Shown: positions 11,457 through 22,570, counted from the stretch's first letter. The stretch: DNA of 64,000 bases from Picochlorum sp. 'celeri' (GCA_010909725.1 JAACMV010000019.1:868001-932000), one strand, 5' to 3'. Numbers and translations: made by a program. Notes: generated by a model from the sequence alone, not told the origin.

Positions 11457-11513
11457 GTACTGTGGATTACAATGAATACTACATATGTATACTAGTAAAA
11501 TAAATTAATGGGC

Positions 11514-12065
11514 TCACTCGTGAGAGTTTCGTGTGAACAGGCCAACCTGCGGGAAGACAGTTGCAAGGATGGGATTCTTGAAATATTCTGATTTGTATTC
11601 GTTCGGTCCTTGTTCCGGAACGTACTGACAGTACTCTTTGCCCCACACATGAACCCGATCTGTTCTTGATCCAGTTGCATCCCACAAGTCATACGAATCT
11701 TGCATCCATTGCAGAATACTGCCGCTGAGATTGACAATATCAGCATCACCAAGACCAGCTGACGTCTTCATCTTTTGCACAAACTTGGCAGATCTGTACC
11801 CAATAGTGCAATATCCCACCACCAAGGCAGGAGGCTCCGAGTTTTTTATACTATCAATTCGACGGATACATTCGTCTTCTGATATAGCATCCGGATGGAT
11901 TCTTGACACGGCCATTTCAGGTGCTGTTCGACAGTCTACAAAAACAATTCTTTGCCCCTGCCGTTCTAGTTGTTTTACTTCAGCAGGCGTCATCGTTCTC
12001 ACGCCAGGGAATTTTGCATTTATCTCTGCTACTTTCTGATTCAATCGCTGCTGCCCTCGGTCCAT
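11514..12065 (-). CDS. Rhodanese-domain protein
   Basis: The product has 183 residues from the first in-frame ATG (12063-12065). It contains the rhodanese fold: M-T-P-A-E-V-K-Q-L near the N terminus, F-V-D-C-R-T-A-P-E, V-S-R-I-H-P-D-A-I and the active-site loop V-V-G-Y-C-T-I-G-Y-R-S with the catalytic Cys. An N-L-S-G-S-I-L-Q-W segment follows, as in single-domain rhodanese-like proteins of plants and algae. Rhodaneses transfer sulfane sulfur or serve as cysteine-based binding modules; the substrate is unknown. The frame stays open about 36 bases further upstream without an ATG, and a GTAAGA donor near 12130 suggests a spliced 5' leader. No transit peptide is visible in this start. Confidence 0.75.
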   Translation of the reverse strand: MDRGQQRLNQKVAEINAKFPGVRTMTPAEVKQLERQGQRIVFVDCRTAPEMAVSRIHPDAISEDECIRRIDSIKNSEPPALVVGYCTIGYRSAKFVQKMKTSAGLGDADIVNLSGSILQWMQDSYDLWDATGSRTDRVHVWGKEYCQYVPEQGPNEYKSEYFKNPILATVFPQVGLFTRNSHE

Positions 12066-12274
12066 TGCAATAGAGGCAATCGCGTATGCGAAGAAGAACA
12101 CAACACAACCTCTTTTCTTCTTCTCTTACCTTAAAGAAACCGTTTGTATTATCGTTGTTTGAACAACAACAAAGAGCCTTCAGTCAGAAGATGGTGTCCT
12201 ATTATACTTGAATTAAGAAGACATTTTCAATAATACTTGTTATTAGCTCTACTGAGAGCTATGCTTGTCCTATC

Positions 12275-13114
12275 ATGATGACGCCTCGCAATGTGCTGCC
12301 ACACATCATCACTGATGTTGGATGTTTCAAAAAAAACCACAGGGCGGCAGATGCATCGAGATTTCCTCACATTCGTTTACTATCGCCTTTTCATGGGCAG
12401 TATCGAATTCAAAATTCAATGGAGGTATTCTATCGACAGCAGACATCTGTCGGTGTTTTGTGGGCCGTTCGAGGCATTTCAACTCATGGCAGCAGAAAAG
12501 GACGAAATCTCCTTGTTCGAGGCAAAAAGGGCAAGAGGGTACGATAGATTCATATCAAAATCACACTGTTAGATATATTGTAACGCAGTTATGATGATAT
12601 CATGCAGGAGTATGGGTCAGGGAGGGCTCAATTAGGAATTCAGAGCAACAATACGACGTCTGAAAAGAGCAAGCAATCAGGAGGATCGGCAGCTGAATAT
12701 TTACATTTTGGTCGTTTGATTGGTGAGAGTGCTGAAGAGAGTTCGAAGCGTTTGGAAGAGATTTCTGGTTCTGTGAAGAAGGATAAACGAGCAGAGCTGT
12801 ATTTGGAAAAGTGGAGTCATGAGGAGGAAATGTCATATCAAATGTTTGAGACGCTGCTTGGTGGAGATACTGAGAAATCAGCGGCGATGAGGCAGTTATC
12901 TTTCGAGTCTATAATGAATGAGGAGGATGAGGAGATTGAAGCTGCGTTTGAGAGTCTCGTCTTGGAGGCTGTGCCAGAGCATGCAGCTGGTGGCCAGGTG
13001 CGTGATCTCATCATCCTATGTATGTACCGACATACAGGGGTTTCTGGGTGGGTTGGTGTTTCACGTTTTATTATTATTATATTACTATACAACGGCATCC
13101 CTGTGGAGAGATGA
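12275..13114 (+). CDS. Unidentified spliced gene; exon 1 frame unresolved
   Basis: Exon 2 (from 12608 or 12589) is secure by composition: an acidic, helical region with A-A-E-Y-L-H-F-G-R-L-I-G-E and W-S-H-E-E-E-M-S-Y-Q-M-F. Two exon-1 models fit. (a) 12275-12538 joins across a 69-base intron (GTACGA...ATGCAG) to 12608 in phase 0, giving a basic, presequence-like N terminus and 256 residues. (b) A frame with ATG at 12291 or later uses the same donor but acceptor AACGCAG (12588), joining A-R-G to Y-D-D-I-M-Q-E-Y. I cannot choose between them. The 3' end is also uncertain: either read-through to TGA at 13114 or splicing at GTGCGT (12998). The tail overlaps the convergent SUFU-domain gene by about 30 bases. 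The family is not recognised. Confidence 0.5.
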
Positions 13115-13984
13115 TACTAGTTTGCTGTCGCCAGTAAAGAGGCTTGCAAGTTTTTTCCTACCTTCAGCCCCCATGTCGGTAATCAAGGCCAGTTCTGGGA
13201 GTTTTATCAGCTTAATATTGATCAGTTTGACATCCGTCAGTGGCATATTCTCAATCGTTTTGGGAATCTCTGCACGACAGAACAATGAGGATTACATGAC
13301 TTTCATAACATGTGAAGAGGATGACAACGTACTATCATGTCGGTCATCGTCCAGACCCAGCAGAGCGCCCACTCGAGATTGAGAATTCACAATATCTTGC
13401 TTTGATTCGGAAGGTATTGAATCAGCAACGCCTTCTGCCTCGGTGGATAAGAGATTCATATGGTCAATAATCTGTCTGATGCCTCCATGGCCAGCTGCCA
13501 TGGAACAGACAGTAAACAGCAGCTGATACTGCCACGACGTTTTGATCTCAGCAACGTCAAGCCCAATATCAGATACTGGAGTCTCTATATAAAATTCTAG
13601 GCCGTAGCCATTGACATTTGCATCTTCTTGGAGGTCATGGAAGGGATCACTCAGACCATCACTCACCAGCACCAGTGTCTTGCTCTTGGCTCTATGGATC
13701 ACGCGGAAACTCTGTCGAGCAGAGGGCCATTTCGCAGCAGTCGACTGCACCTCTGAAGACTCTTCATCGAGAGAAAAGTCGTGTAGTGTGCCAATGAGCC
13801 GGTATGTCTCCGCTCGAGCGTCTCTACTTTTTGCTACCAGTTGGTCCACTGAGACCTGAATACTACTAGGATTGAACAAATTCAGAGGCTGAAGGACATG
13901 TTCATTAAAGCTAGTATCATCTCTGACGCAGCAGCCAAAACAGGAGAGGATTCCACGGGATGGAGCAGTTCTGTGTTGATCCAT
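13085..13984 (-). CDS. Suppressor-of-fused (SUFU)-like domain protein
   Basis: Exon 1 is 13984-13333, the 63-base intron is 13332-13270 (GTACGT...GTGCAG) and exon 2 is 13269-13085, giving 278 residues. Residues about 95-230 resemble the SUFU domain: T-L-V-L-V-S-D-G-L-S-D-P-F, G-L-E-F-Y-I-E-T-P and a helical W-Q-Y-Q-L-L-F-T-V segment. Exon 2 continues with L-I-N-I-K-L-I-K-L-P-E-L and E-G-R-K-K-L-A, typical of the C-terminal part of the domain. SUFU-fold proteins occur in Hedgehog signalling and widely in bacteria; the role in algae is unknown. The N terminus has a C-F-G-C-C cluster that could be lipidated. The splice is required to keep the domain, since reading on stops at 13292. Confidence 0.65.
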
Positions 13985-14165
13985 GACCGCAACGTCCCCG
14001 TGCTATCCAATGTATAACCAATATAATTGGACCTCTACTTAAATATTTGAATGTGATGGGATGTGTGGTTGGGAGGGATGACATGCGATTTCATTTGGAC
14101 GCGTTTTTTTTTTTCATCTCTTGTGGGAGGGATGATGATGACTTTGTCTTCTTCTTCTTCTTCTC

Positions 14166-15401
14166 ATGGAGATTTCCGAGGTCGTTGACCATGCTCATGT
14201 CTTGATGCAGGAACGCTCATCAGAGCCTCTTGTAGTTGAAGAAAAGAAACCTATTGTAGAACAAGAGGAACCTGTTGAGCCACCAACATATGATGCATTT
14301 GACTCTCTTTTGAATCCAGAGGCGGCACAGGTTGCTGAGGAGCCAGAGCCATTGGAGGCAAAGACGCAAGAATCAGATGCGAAACAGATGAAGAAGCAAG
14401 CAAACGTATCCAGAGCAAAAGTATTCGAAAGAGAGCAGCGAATTGTAGAGGCCACAGTGTGGCAGGTGAATGTCAGTGGTGTTCTTGTCCAAGCCAAGGG
14501 CGTGACAGGGTTTGTTCCGTTCAATCAGTTGAGCAAGGAACATAAATTCAAGGTATCAGATGCACAGAAACAAGCTCAGCGAGTGATTGGAGGTTCTACA
14601 GAGGATGCCAAAGTACGCAAAGCTGGCATGCATGTGTTGACTGGAAGTGTGCTTCATGTGGCAGTCATGTCAGTTGATGAAGAGGCCGGCCGTGTCATCT
14701 TTACAGAGAGAGTGAAGAGGCAGAATCAAACAGCGCCACTGACAGAGTCTATTCTCAAGCAAGTGTCCCAGCAGGTGGGGAATATTGTGGATGCACATGT
14801 CAGAAATGTGAGGGACTTTGGTGTCTTTGTTGACTTTGCCATACACGACCAGGTTTCCAACACCCAAGTCTCTGTTCTAGGTCTTGTGTATACCACTGAA
14901 GTATCGTGGGATGCAGAAAGGCCCCGTATTTCTCCAGGAGACACACTCAAGGCGAAAGTCATCCATGTAGATATCCCAAAGAAGCACATCTTCCTGTCAT
15001 TCAAGAGAACAACGCCCAACCCATTGCTTGAGACTCTAGATAGTCTCCTAGATACTACTACTACTGCACAGAATGCACATGGATTGACTGAAGAAGAGTC
15101 TCGAACAACCTTTGACGCGTCTTCAGACATGAGACCACTTCTTGGGGATTTGGAGGATGCTGTGAAACTCAAATCTCTGTTGGAAACAGTCCAGGGAGTT
15201 CAAAACGTCACCCTAGGACCTCGACTGCAAAGCAGAGCATCCTCGCAGAATGTAGAAATCTATCTGGCAAAGGCAGAGGAGAGCAATGGAACTAAAAAGG
15301 TGATTGTTCGACGGGGCTACGATGTCCAGGAAATGGCCATCCAATCATCTGGACTCGTCTCTCGGCAGGATCTGATTGACATCATATCTCAGCAGCAGTA
15401 A
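14166..15401 (+). CDS. S1-domain RNA-binding protein, plastid SRRP1/S1-like
   Basis: The 411-residue product has two S1/OB-fold regions. The first is about residues 95-180 (V-E-A-T-V-W-Q-V-N-V-S-G-V-L-V, G-F-V-P-F-N-Q-L-S). The second is about 205-285 (G-N-I-V-D-A-H-V-R-N-V-R-D-F-G-V-F-V, then K-A-K-V-I-H-V-D and H-I-F-L-S-F-K). A long acidic N-terminal region precedes them and an unassigned C-terminal tail follows. The layout resembles chloroplast S1-type RNA-binding proteins of plants and algae, which bind plastid RNAs or ribosomes. The acidic N terminus is not a typical transit peptide, so a 5' exon could be missing, though no well-phased splice was found. It is divergent from the SUFU-like gene across 181 bases. 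Confidence 0.7.
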   Translation: MEISEVVDHAHVLMQERSSEPLVVEEKKPIVEQEEPVEPPTYDAFDSLLNPEAAQVAEEPEPLEAKTQESDAKQMKKQANVSRAKVFEREQRIVEATVWQVNVSGVLVQAKGVTGFVPFNQLSKEHKFKVSDAQKQAQRVIGGSTEDAKVRKAGMHVLTGSVLHVAVMSVDEEAGRVIFTERVKRQNQTAPLTESILKQVSQQVGNIVDAHVRNVRDFGVFVDFAIHDQVSNTQVSVLGLVYTTEVSWDAERPRISPGDTLKAKVIHVDIPKKHIFLSFKRTTPNPLLETLDSLLDTTTTAQNAHGLTEEESRTTFDASSDMRPLLGDLEDAVKLKSLLETVQGVQNVTLGPRLQSRASSQNVEIYLAKAEESNGTKKVIVRRGYDVQEMAIQSSGLVSRQDLIDIISQQQ

Positions 15402-15440
15402 CACAAGTACTAGTACATTTTAATTTAAAATATAAAAATC

Positions 15441-16525
15441 ATGAAATCGTTCATTGGATTGCTCCTTGCCGTTGCTCTGATCGGCACTGTGCGCTGCAAT
15501 GATCCAGGAGAATCTATTCCTGGAGTTCTTGATTTGAGTACGTTGATGGGTTTATATGTTGCATTTTTACATGTTAATAAATGCATCATCTTTCCTGCTC
15601 GCAGCGATTGACAATTTCAAGACTGTGCTCAACGGCAGAAAGGCTGCACTTGTGGAGTTTTATGCACCATGGTACGTGAAGACGACTGGATCACTATGCA
15701 TGTGATGACAGGATATCATCATCATCTCTATGTTATCTGATACAGGTGTGGACACTGCAAGAGTTTGGTCCCAGAGATGAAGACATTGGGTGGAGCATAC
15801 TTGCAAGAGCCTTCTCTTGCTGACCAGGTTGTCATTGCCAAGGTAGGTTGTAACAGGACAGAGTTGGAGTGTGTGCGTCGATAGATGGTTTTTTAAGATG
15901 AATTACATATATGCATTATAGGTGAATGCCGATAAATACCACGAGCTGGGGTCCATCTATGGTGTGCAAGGATTTCCAACAATCATGTGGCTTCCACGAG
16001 GAAAATCAGAGGTGGATGCAAGACCGTACGTGACTGTTTTTTTTTAATACAGAGTACTAGGAGGAGACACGATTCTCAAATAATACCTGTATTTTTCTGT
16101 AAATGTATTGCAGATACAATGGTCCAAGGACCTCTGTTGGCATGATGGATTTCATTAAGAGTGAATTGAAAAAGGATGCAGCGTATGCTCGAATTGAAGA
16201 GCTCACCGATATTGCTCAAAAGCTGATCCAAGCTGAAGCCAGTGACGCTGGTGCGCTGGTTGATGATGCCAAAAAGTTTGTGGAAGGACTGAGTGGAAGC
16301 ATCAAGAGTAATGGAGAGTTGTATATCAAGTATATGCAAAAGGTTGCTGACAAGGGTGCTGCATATGTTGAAAAGGAAATCAGCCGACTCAATAAACTGA
16401 TTGATGGTGGTATGTCTCCATCCAAGCAGGCCGAGGTTGATAAGAAGCTCAGTGTGTTGACTGCCTTTACCGCTGCTTCTGAGGTGGAAGAAGAGGAGGA
16501 GCCAATGATGGAGGAGGAGTACTAG
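15441..16525 (+). CDS. Protein disulfide isomerase with one thioredoxin domain and ERp29 C-terminal domain
   Basis: There are five exons: 15441-15537, 15605-15671, 15746-15842, 15922-16025 and 16114-16525. All boundaries are GT-AG and in frame, giving 258 residues. An N-terminal signal peptide (F-I-G-L-L-L-A-V-A-L-I-G) leads to a thioredoxin domain with V-E-F-Y-A-P-W-C-G-H-C-K and the cis-Pro loop G-F-P-T-I-M. The C-terminal helical bundle (L-K-K-D-A-A-Y-A-R-I-E-E-L ... Y-V-E-K-E-I-S-R-L) is ERp29c-like. Plant PDIL2-type enzymes usually carry two thioredoxin domains; here there is one. The active-site W-C-G-H-C-K is split by intron 2 at the Trp codon. The protein ends in acidic residues with no K/HDEL signal, so ER retention must work differently. 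It is the most intron-rich gene here. Confidence 0.9.
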
Positions 16526-16687
16526 TGTCATTGTTCATTTTCATTGAATGGCATATGCCATCAGCATGTCAAGGAAAATTGGCCATTCAGAACAGGAGTC
16601 GATCGAATTCAAAATAAGATTTTCATATAGAGTTGTAAAATCTGGTTGCCAGAGTAGAGGCATTTGCAGCGCATTTCATTGCCAGCC

Positions 16688-18595
16688 ATGGCAACCGCCA
16701 ACGGAGATGGCTCTCCGAAAACTCTCGATGTCCACGGGAGCTTTACAATTAATTTCAATGACATAAAATACAGTGTGCAAGAGAAGGGACCGGATAAGAG
16801 TGCGAAACGAAAGTACATTCTCAAAGGTATTTCCGGGGCATGTGTGCCTGGGAGGTTACAAGCCATCATGGGAAGCAGTGGTGCTGGAAAGACGACGGTA
16901 TGTGGTTGCCATGGGGATATTGCAATTCCATCAATCATAACATCATACAATGATGTGTAGTTGCTGGATATTCTGGCGTGTAATTTCATGTCTGGAGGGA
17001 AAATTGAAGGTGATATCCTTGTGAATGGGGCCCCAAGGAATGCATCAGATTTCCGTCGGAGGAGTTGTTACGTGTTACAGAATGATGTTTTATTATCTAG
17101 TGCTACAGTTCGAGAGGCTGTGATGACGAGTGCGTTGCTAAAGTTGCCCATGTCAATTACCAAGAAGGAAAAGGTTGCCAAGGTGGATCACATTTTGAAC
17201 GAGCTGGGGTTAACGACGTGTCGCAATACGTTGATTGGAGATGAGTTGGTTGGGATTAAGGGGATATCTGGTGGCCAAAAGCGACGCGTGTCTATCGGTA
17301 TCGAACTGGTGAAGGATCCTGTGGCAATATTTTTGGATGAGCCCACCTCTGGGCTGGATTCTGAAATGGCCGTGTCACTGATTGAGCTTCTGGATGATTT
17401 GTGTTCAAGAGGGAGGACGGTTACTTTGACGATTCATCAGCCGAATTCTCTGATTACCGCCAAATTCGTAGATTTTATGCTGTTGGCTGATGGAATGCTT
17501 GTGTTTGGTGGAGCATGGTCTGATGCTGTCGGATTTTTCAGTAGAGCTGGGTTGACCTGCCCACAATTTATGAACCCTACTGATTATTTCATCCATGAAC
17601 TTCAAGATACATCAAAGATTGAGCTCCTAGCAGCGCAACAAGAGAAGGAATCCGAGTTGGCAAAGGATGTGGAAGTGCAGGACACCAAAAAGTCAGTTGC
17701 AGCAGGTGATTCATCTGATGACCAGGTGGCTCCCACTGAGGGTCCGAATGCCCCAGGATGGTATCAAACAAAAATTTTATCTGAACGTAATCTGAGAATG
17801 TACTTTCGAAATCCAGCCATGGTTGTCAGCGAGACGGCACAGTATGCATTCATGGGGATTTTCATTGGTCTCATGTATCTGCAATTGAATAATAGTATAG
17901 AAACGGGAGTACAGGATAGATTGGCATCGATTTGGTTTGGAATGGCAGTTCTTTCGTTTACTCCTTCGTATACAGCTGTGACTGTGTGGGATAGAGAGAG
18001 GGTGCTTTTGAGACGAGAGTGTGGCCAGGCCATGTACCGTGTGTGGAGTTGGTATCTTGCCAAGGCAATCGTTGGTATTCCCTTGCAATGTTTGCAAACG
18101 TTATTCTTTGGACTCATTGCATACTTTATGGTCGGCTATACAATTACAGTGAGCAATGTCTTTATATACTTGGCGGCCTATGCCTTGTTCCAAATCACAT
18201 CAGAGTCTATTGGGGTCATGTGTGCCGCTGTCACAAAAAATTCCACGTATGCAACACTTGCGCTGACATTTGTCCTCCTCATTCTCTTGTCCTTCTCCGG
18301 GTTTTTGGTATCAGATGTTCCCGTGTACTTCCGCTGGGTTGGAAAAATGTCATATCTCACGTACGCATTTGCGGCAATCGGAATCAGTCAGTTTGACTCG
18401 ACAGATTTCGTCTGCGAGACTGGAAATGGCTGCACGCTTGGGGAAACTGTTCCAGGGAGTGAATTGCTTCCCAGCTCCATTGATAATGGACTCAGTTCTG
18501 GTGTCAACTTGGTTATATTGTTATGCATTACAATTGGTTGCAGAATATTGGGCTTCATCTTTATTTGGGGTGCCCAAAGAACTGGCTTTTTATGA
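16688..18595 (+). CDS. ABCG-type half transporter
   Basis: Exons are 16688-16897 and 16961-18595, with a 63-base intron (GTATGT...TGTAG) splitting the Walker A Thr codons from the next helix; 614 residues. Walker A is G-S-S-G-A-G-K-T-T, the signature is I-S-G-G-Q-K-R-R and Walker B is A-I-F-L-D-E-P-T-S-G-L-D. The H-loop follows in T-I-H-Q-P. The C-terminal ABC2 membrane domain has about six hydrophobic segments with a C-x(n)-C extracellular loop near the end. This is the ATPase-first order of the White/ABCG family, which exports lipids, sterols, hormones or xenobiotics as dimers. It is a second, simpler ABCG unrelated in domain layout to the one at 2622-6397. The substrate cannot be inferred. 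Confidence 0.9.
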
Positions 18596-18636
18596 TCAGT
18601 AAATCTCTATGTGGCAAAAATGCATCAAATACTATT

Positions 18637-20197
18637 TTAATATTGTCGAGCTGGCTGTGTAACAATGGTCATACCTTCTGGCACAATAATATTTGGAGGT
18701 AATTCTGCTCCAGGGGGTAAAATCATGCCATTTCTCAATGGCCAACAGGACAGAGGCAGTCCCTTCTTGTATCGCACACCACATGCGTTGCACAGGGTTC
18801 TTGGGCCAAGAGGGCCACAGCGCCATTGAGGAGTCTCAGTAGATCCACAGTTCAAGCACACGGTAGCTTTTCCTTTTCGGACTGCATGTCATACACAACA
18901 CAGCATGAGGGTGATATTCTGATGATATGATATTGGTACCAAGGTAATGGGCAACATTCACATACGACAACAAGAAACAGTGCACATACCCTTCTGAGTC
19001 TTCTTCAGATGTGCAGATGCAACCTCTGCCTCTCCTTGAAGTGTCTTTGTCTGATGTGAGACACCTGACAAACTCTTTCTGCTTCCATACTCGGCCGGTG
19101 CAGAAAACTGGCTGATCGCATGTGATTTCCTCTTCTGTCCAGCAACAAAATTTGCCACCTTTCTGCACCTTCCACTTTTGCTCGTCTGCATTGATGTCTT
19201 CAAATACTCTAAATATTCTTCCTCGTCGTCTTCAAATGATGAACTTTGCTGTCTCTTCTGGCTTTGCGAAGCCTTTTGTGGACTTGGAGCTGCACTTCCA
19301 GCAGTTGGAGCATATGGTATTCCCATGAATGGACTGGACGGGGGTTGGCCACCATCGACATCTCTGTCATATTTGATGCTGTCATTTGAAGAGTTATTAT
19401 GTATCGCTGGGCAACTGTATGCTTCTTTCGGTCGAGGCATCTGAGGAGACTGGAGGCCTAGCTGTTCCAATGTTTCCACCCCATTGGCAGGCAGGTCTAA
19501 TTCTGGCAAATCAAAACATTCCACTGGCCAATACAACGGTGGCTCGGGTGGTAAAATACCTTGACTCGTATTTCTACTGTCCATTTCATCCAGTAAACTT
19601 TCCAAAAATGTCATCGATGGAAGTGTATATAAAGATGCCTGGCGAGGTAGGCTTTCTTCCTGGCTTGTCAACTGCAGAGACACACAACCTCCTGATTCCT
19701 TTCCAACCACTGAACACCCACGACCCTTACACATACCTGATCTAATACCTCGTTAAACACGTTTTGTGATCCACTTGATGTCTTTGTTCGCAAGAGTCCA
19801 AAGTCAGCACCGAGACTTGTCTGTCTCGACGGTTGCCCACCCTGCTGGACGTCGAGGGGATGGGCTCCAACGGAGGGCATCTGCCCCAAAGAAGGTTTCT
19901 TTTCAATTGTATTATTTTTCTTGTAGATTGGAGGCTTTGCTGATCCATGTCCACTTGACGACTGCAATTACAGGTGATAGCGCGTCACGATTGTGGGTAC
20001 GTGTAGAGGGTTTCTTCACTCTGCGTCGACATGGGATCCAATCGCACCTTGATTTCCTTTTCAAGATCATCAAAACAATTTTTTATGGCCTCCCCGTGGG
20101 ATTCTTTCTCCACCACTGCTGAGTCAGGACTCTGCATTGCACAGACGGTGCGAGGTAGTTGGTCCCCGAACTCTCTCAAGAATGCGCAGACATCCAT
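18637..20197 (-). CDS. GATA-type zinc-finger transcription factor
   Basis: Four exons: 20197-20048, 19961-19737, 19671-18990 and 18881-18637; introns of 86, 65 and 108 bases keep frame; 433 residues. The single finger near the C terminus has C-L-N-C, 18 intervening residues with W-R-x-G-P, then [11 protein letters not shown]. This CX2CX18CX2C spacing is the plant-type class, as opposed to CX2CX17CX2C of animals. A basic stretch lies just before it (V-R-K-G-K-A) and the finger is split off in the last exon. The long N-terminal region is Ser/Pro/Gln-rich with acidic patches and may be the activation domain. The first donor (GTGCGA) is inferred from phase; an alternative GTACCC donor does not keep frame. 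Target genes are unknown. Confidence 0.85.
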
Positions 20198-20533
20198 AAA
20201 GCCTCGACTTTATAACAAATACATATATGAACTATATCGTACAATTAGGTTCCAGGTCGTATCTGTCTGGATGAGATCGGGCGAGTGCAGTGAACCCTGA
20301 GCAACAAGCCGCGGGATAGAGGGGGAAGAGCTCATCTTGCCGACTCTATTCCTCTATAGGTGCTCATAAATTATCTTACAAAATATCTGTGAGTATTTGA
20401 TTCAATGTATTTGGTCTATTGTATCTCACGTGGGTGTCAATCCTATGTGGGCAATGATGCGCTGTTGGGCAACCGTTATGTGAAGGCGCCACCTTTGAAA
20501 TGGGCGCCCCCACCCGAGTTGGAGGAATGCACC
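20198..20533. other. Intergenic region upstream of the GATA gene
   Basis: About 336 bases separate the GATA start from the stop of the AAA ATPase gene, both on the minus strand. I see no supported gene or RNA. It should contain the GATA promoter and the AAA gene terminator. Confidence 0.4.
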
Positions 20534-22333
20534 TCACATGAAGCTCTCCTTGCGCGCTTTGACGCTAGTCAGGTATACGTCGAGGGGTGGTAATGATTCA
20601 GAAGGTGCATCACCATGAATAATCATTGTTGCCCACTGCCTCTCGGCGACTTCACAGATATCCCTCAAATCCCTTCCACTCAGCCCTTGTGTGATTGCTG
20701 CAAGCTGTTTGATCTCTCCTTCTTTCAACTGCTTTGCATATTGCTTCAGAATACCTCTTCTACATTCCTCCGACGGTAGCCCAAAATGTATTGTGGTGGA
20801 AAATCTACTCTGCAGAGCAGCGTCTAAATCTTCAGGCCTATTCGTTGCACCGATGATTACTGTTCTTTTGGACAGATCGAAACCATCCAAATGCCTCAAC
20901 AAGACACCTAGAGTTCTTCTTGTTGCCTCATGCATATCTGACCCTCGGCTCGTGGCAAGAGAATCCAACTCATCTAGAAACAATACAGCGCCCTCTTCTA
21001 ATTCATCCGTCAATTTCAAAGCTTCTGATAATTTCTTCTCACTCTCTCCATACCATTTTGACGCCAATGCCTCGAGAGGAATATATACCAATGGAACACT
21101 TGCTTGCTTCGCAATGATCCGTGCACTGCTCGTTTTACCACACCCAGGGGGGCCAGTGAACAGAACAGCCCTTGGGCGATTGCTAGAATAGTGTTCCCGA
21201 GTCTTTCTCGCAACCTGATCATACACATCAGGTTTCCTCAAAGGCAACAATAAATTCTCCTCGATGGCCTTCTTCTGCAATTCATACCCAGCGAGCTGCC
21301 CCCAATCCGTATGACCATTGTTCTCCTGACTGTGAGCTTCTGGGAAGAACACCTGGCATCCCATGGATCGAAGTCGCTCCGCCACCCCATCCTGGCTGCT
21401 TTCTGTTTCACTATGATGACGCTGATATGGCGGCGCTCCACGCCGCATCTCTTCTTCATCCTGCTGGAAGAATGGCACATCCATCATCCCCTTTTCCAAA
21501 AACATTCGAATCATATCCTCCAACGAACCCATCTCATCTTCCATCTGCCACATTCTTCCTCCACCAGGTATGCGATCAAATGAATTTCCCCGCCAGCCCC
21601 CTCCTGTCCTCAAGACTGACCTCATTGCCTCTGACATGATATCCACACTGCTCTGCTGAAGATCACCTTCAAACTCCACTGTCGCATACTCATCCTTTGA
21701 AAATGGCTCTAGAATACTGATAACCATCTTCCCACTGGACGAGGATTGAATCCTCACAGTACTCGCCCTCCCAGAAGGCCCAGTTGTTTGCTCTTCTGAC
21801 AATGATATAGAACGCTGAGAACTACCACGCACAGCCTCACGCACCCCTCGACGTATACTCCTCACATCCAACACACTCGGTATATAAAACGATACCTTGA
21901 ATCTATTCCCCGTCACAGAAACTACAGGCAAATCCACCTTGGAGTTGAACAGAGTCTCACTCCCAAGTTGACTTGCCCTTCTATGAACATACTCATCCAT
22001 CTCGCTCCAAATATCCTTTGCAACCTTTTCTACGTACATTTTGGTCACATGGTTTTCTTTCCCATCCCCATTGTCCCTCGCTTTGCACGAAGCAGTCGTC
22101 AGAACAGCATTCCTGGCCATGTCCATGGCCAAGCGACCCACCTGCCATCCAACTGCACCTTTGCCATTCTCAACAGATTCATCTTCATCGCTATTTTTTA
22201 CGAAATGTAGCACTGCAGCCTGGCTATCCTTTGCTTCAGACTTCTTTTCCAATGTTGGGTCCACTTGTATTGTTGTTGTTGGTGTTTGGCTCAGCACGCA
22301 GAGTGCTGCCATCGCCCGTCGAACACCCCGCAT
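20534..22333 (-). CDS. Single-domain AAA+ ATPase, probably organellar
   Basis: The chosen ATG (22331-22333) gives 599 residues. One AAA module spans about residues 320-560: Walker A G-P-P-G-C-G-K-T-S, Walker B A-V-L-F-L-D-E-L-D-S, sensor I-I-G-A-T-N-R-P-E-D-L-D-A-A-L and an arginine-finger region S-R-F. The G-E-S-E-K-K-L pore-region motif and R-D-L-R-D-I-C-E lid match the classical spastin/katanin/FtsH clade of AAA proteins, but I cannot name the subfamily. The N terminus (M-R-G-V-R-R-A-M-A-A-L-C) is basic and could be an organellar presequence. The frame stays open upstream to 22447 but the extra segment looks like 5' leader. No introns are seen. Confidence 0.75.
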   Translation of the reverse strand: MRGVRRAMAALCVLSQTPTTTIQVDPTLEKKSEAKDSQAAVLHFVKNSDEDESVENGKGAVGWQVGRLAMDMARNAVLTTASCKARDNGDGKENHVTKMYVEKVAKDIWSEMDEYVHRRASQLGSETLFNSKVDLPVVSVTGNRFKVSFYIPSVLDVRSIRRGVREAVRGSSQRSISLSEEQTTGPSGRASTVRIQSSSSGKMVISILEPFSKDEYATVEFEGDLQQSSVDIMSEAMRSVLRTGGGWRGNSFDRIPGGGRMWQMEDEMGSLEDMIRMFLEKGMMDVPFFQQDEEEMRRGAPPYQRHHSETESSQDGVAERLRSMGCQVFFPEAHSQENNGHTDWGQLAGYELQKKAIEENLLLPLRKPDVYDQVARKTREHYSSNRPRAVLFTGPPGCGKTSSARIIAKQASVPLVYIPLEALASKWYGESEKKLSEALKLTDELEEGAVLFLDELDSLATSRGSDMHEATRRTLGVLLRHLDGFDLSKRTVIIGATNRPEDLDAALQSRFSTTIHFGLPSEECRRGILKQYAKQLKEGEIKQLAAITQGLSGRDLRDICEVAERQWATMIIHGDAPSESLPPLDVYLTSVKARKESFM

Positions 22334-22570
22334 TGTCTTTATATAGATAAATAATTTTATTGAGAGTGACACGGAGGGATCAGCAGACATACAAACACGC
22401 CTTCTCAGCGATGAATTACCATGAGAATTGCTTATATACATACACACATTGAATAAGAAGAAAAGATCAACTCGGTCTTACAATGTCAAAATACAGCATC
22501 AATCGAACAAAAGATGACAATCAATCAGCTCTGCTTCTCATACAACATGCATTCAATACTCTTTTCCATA

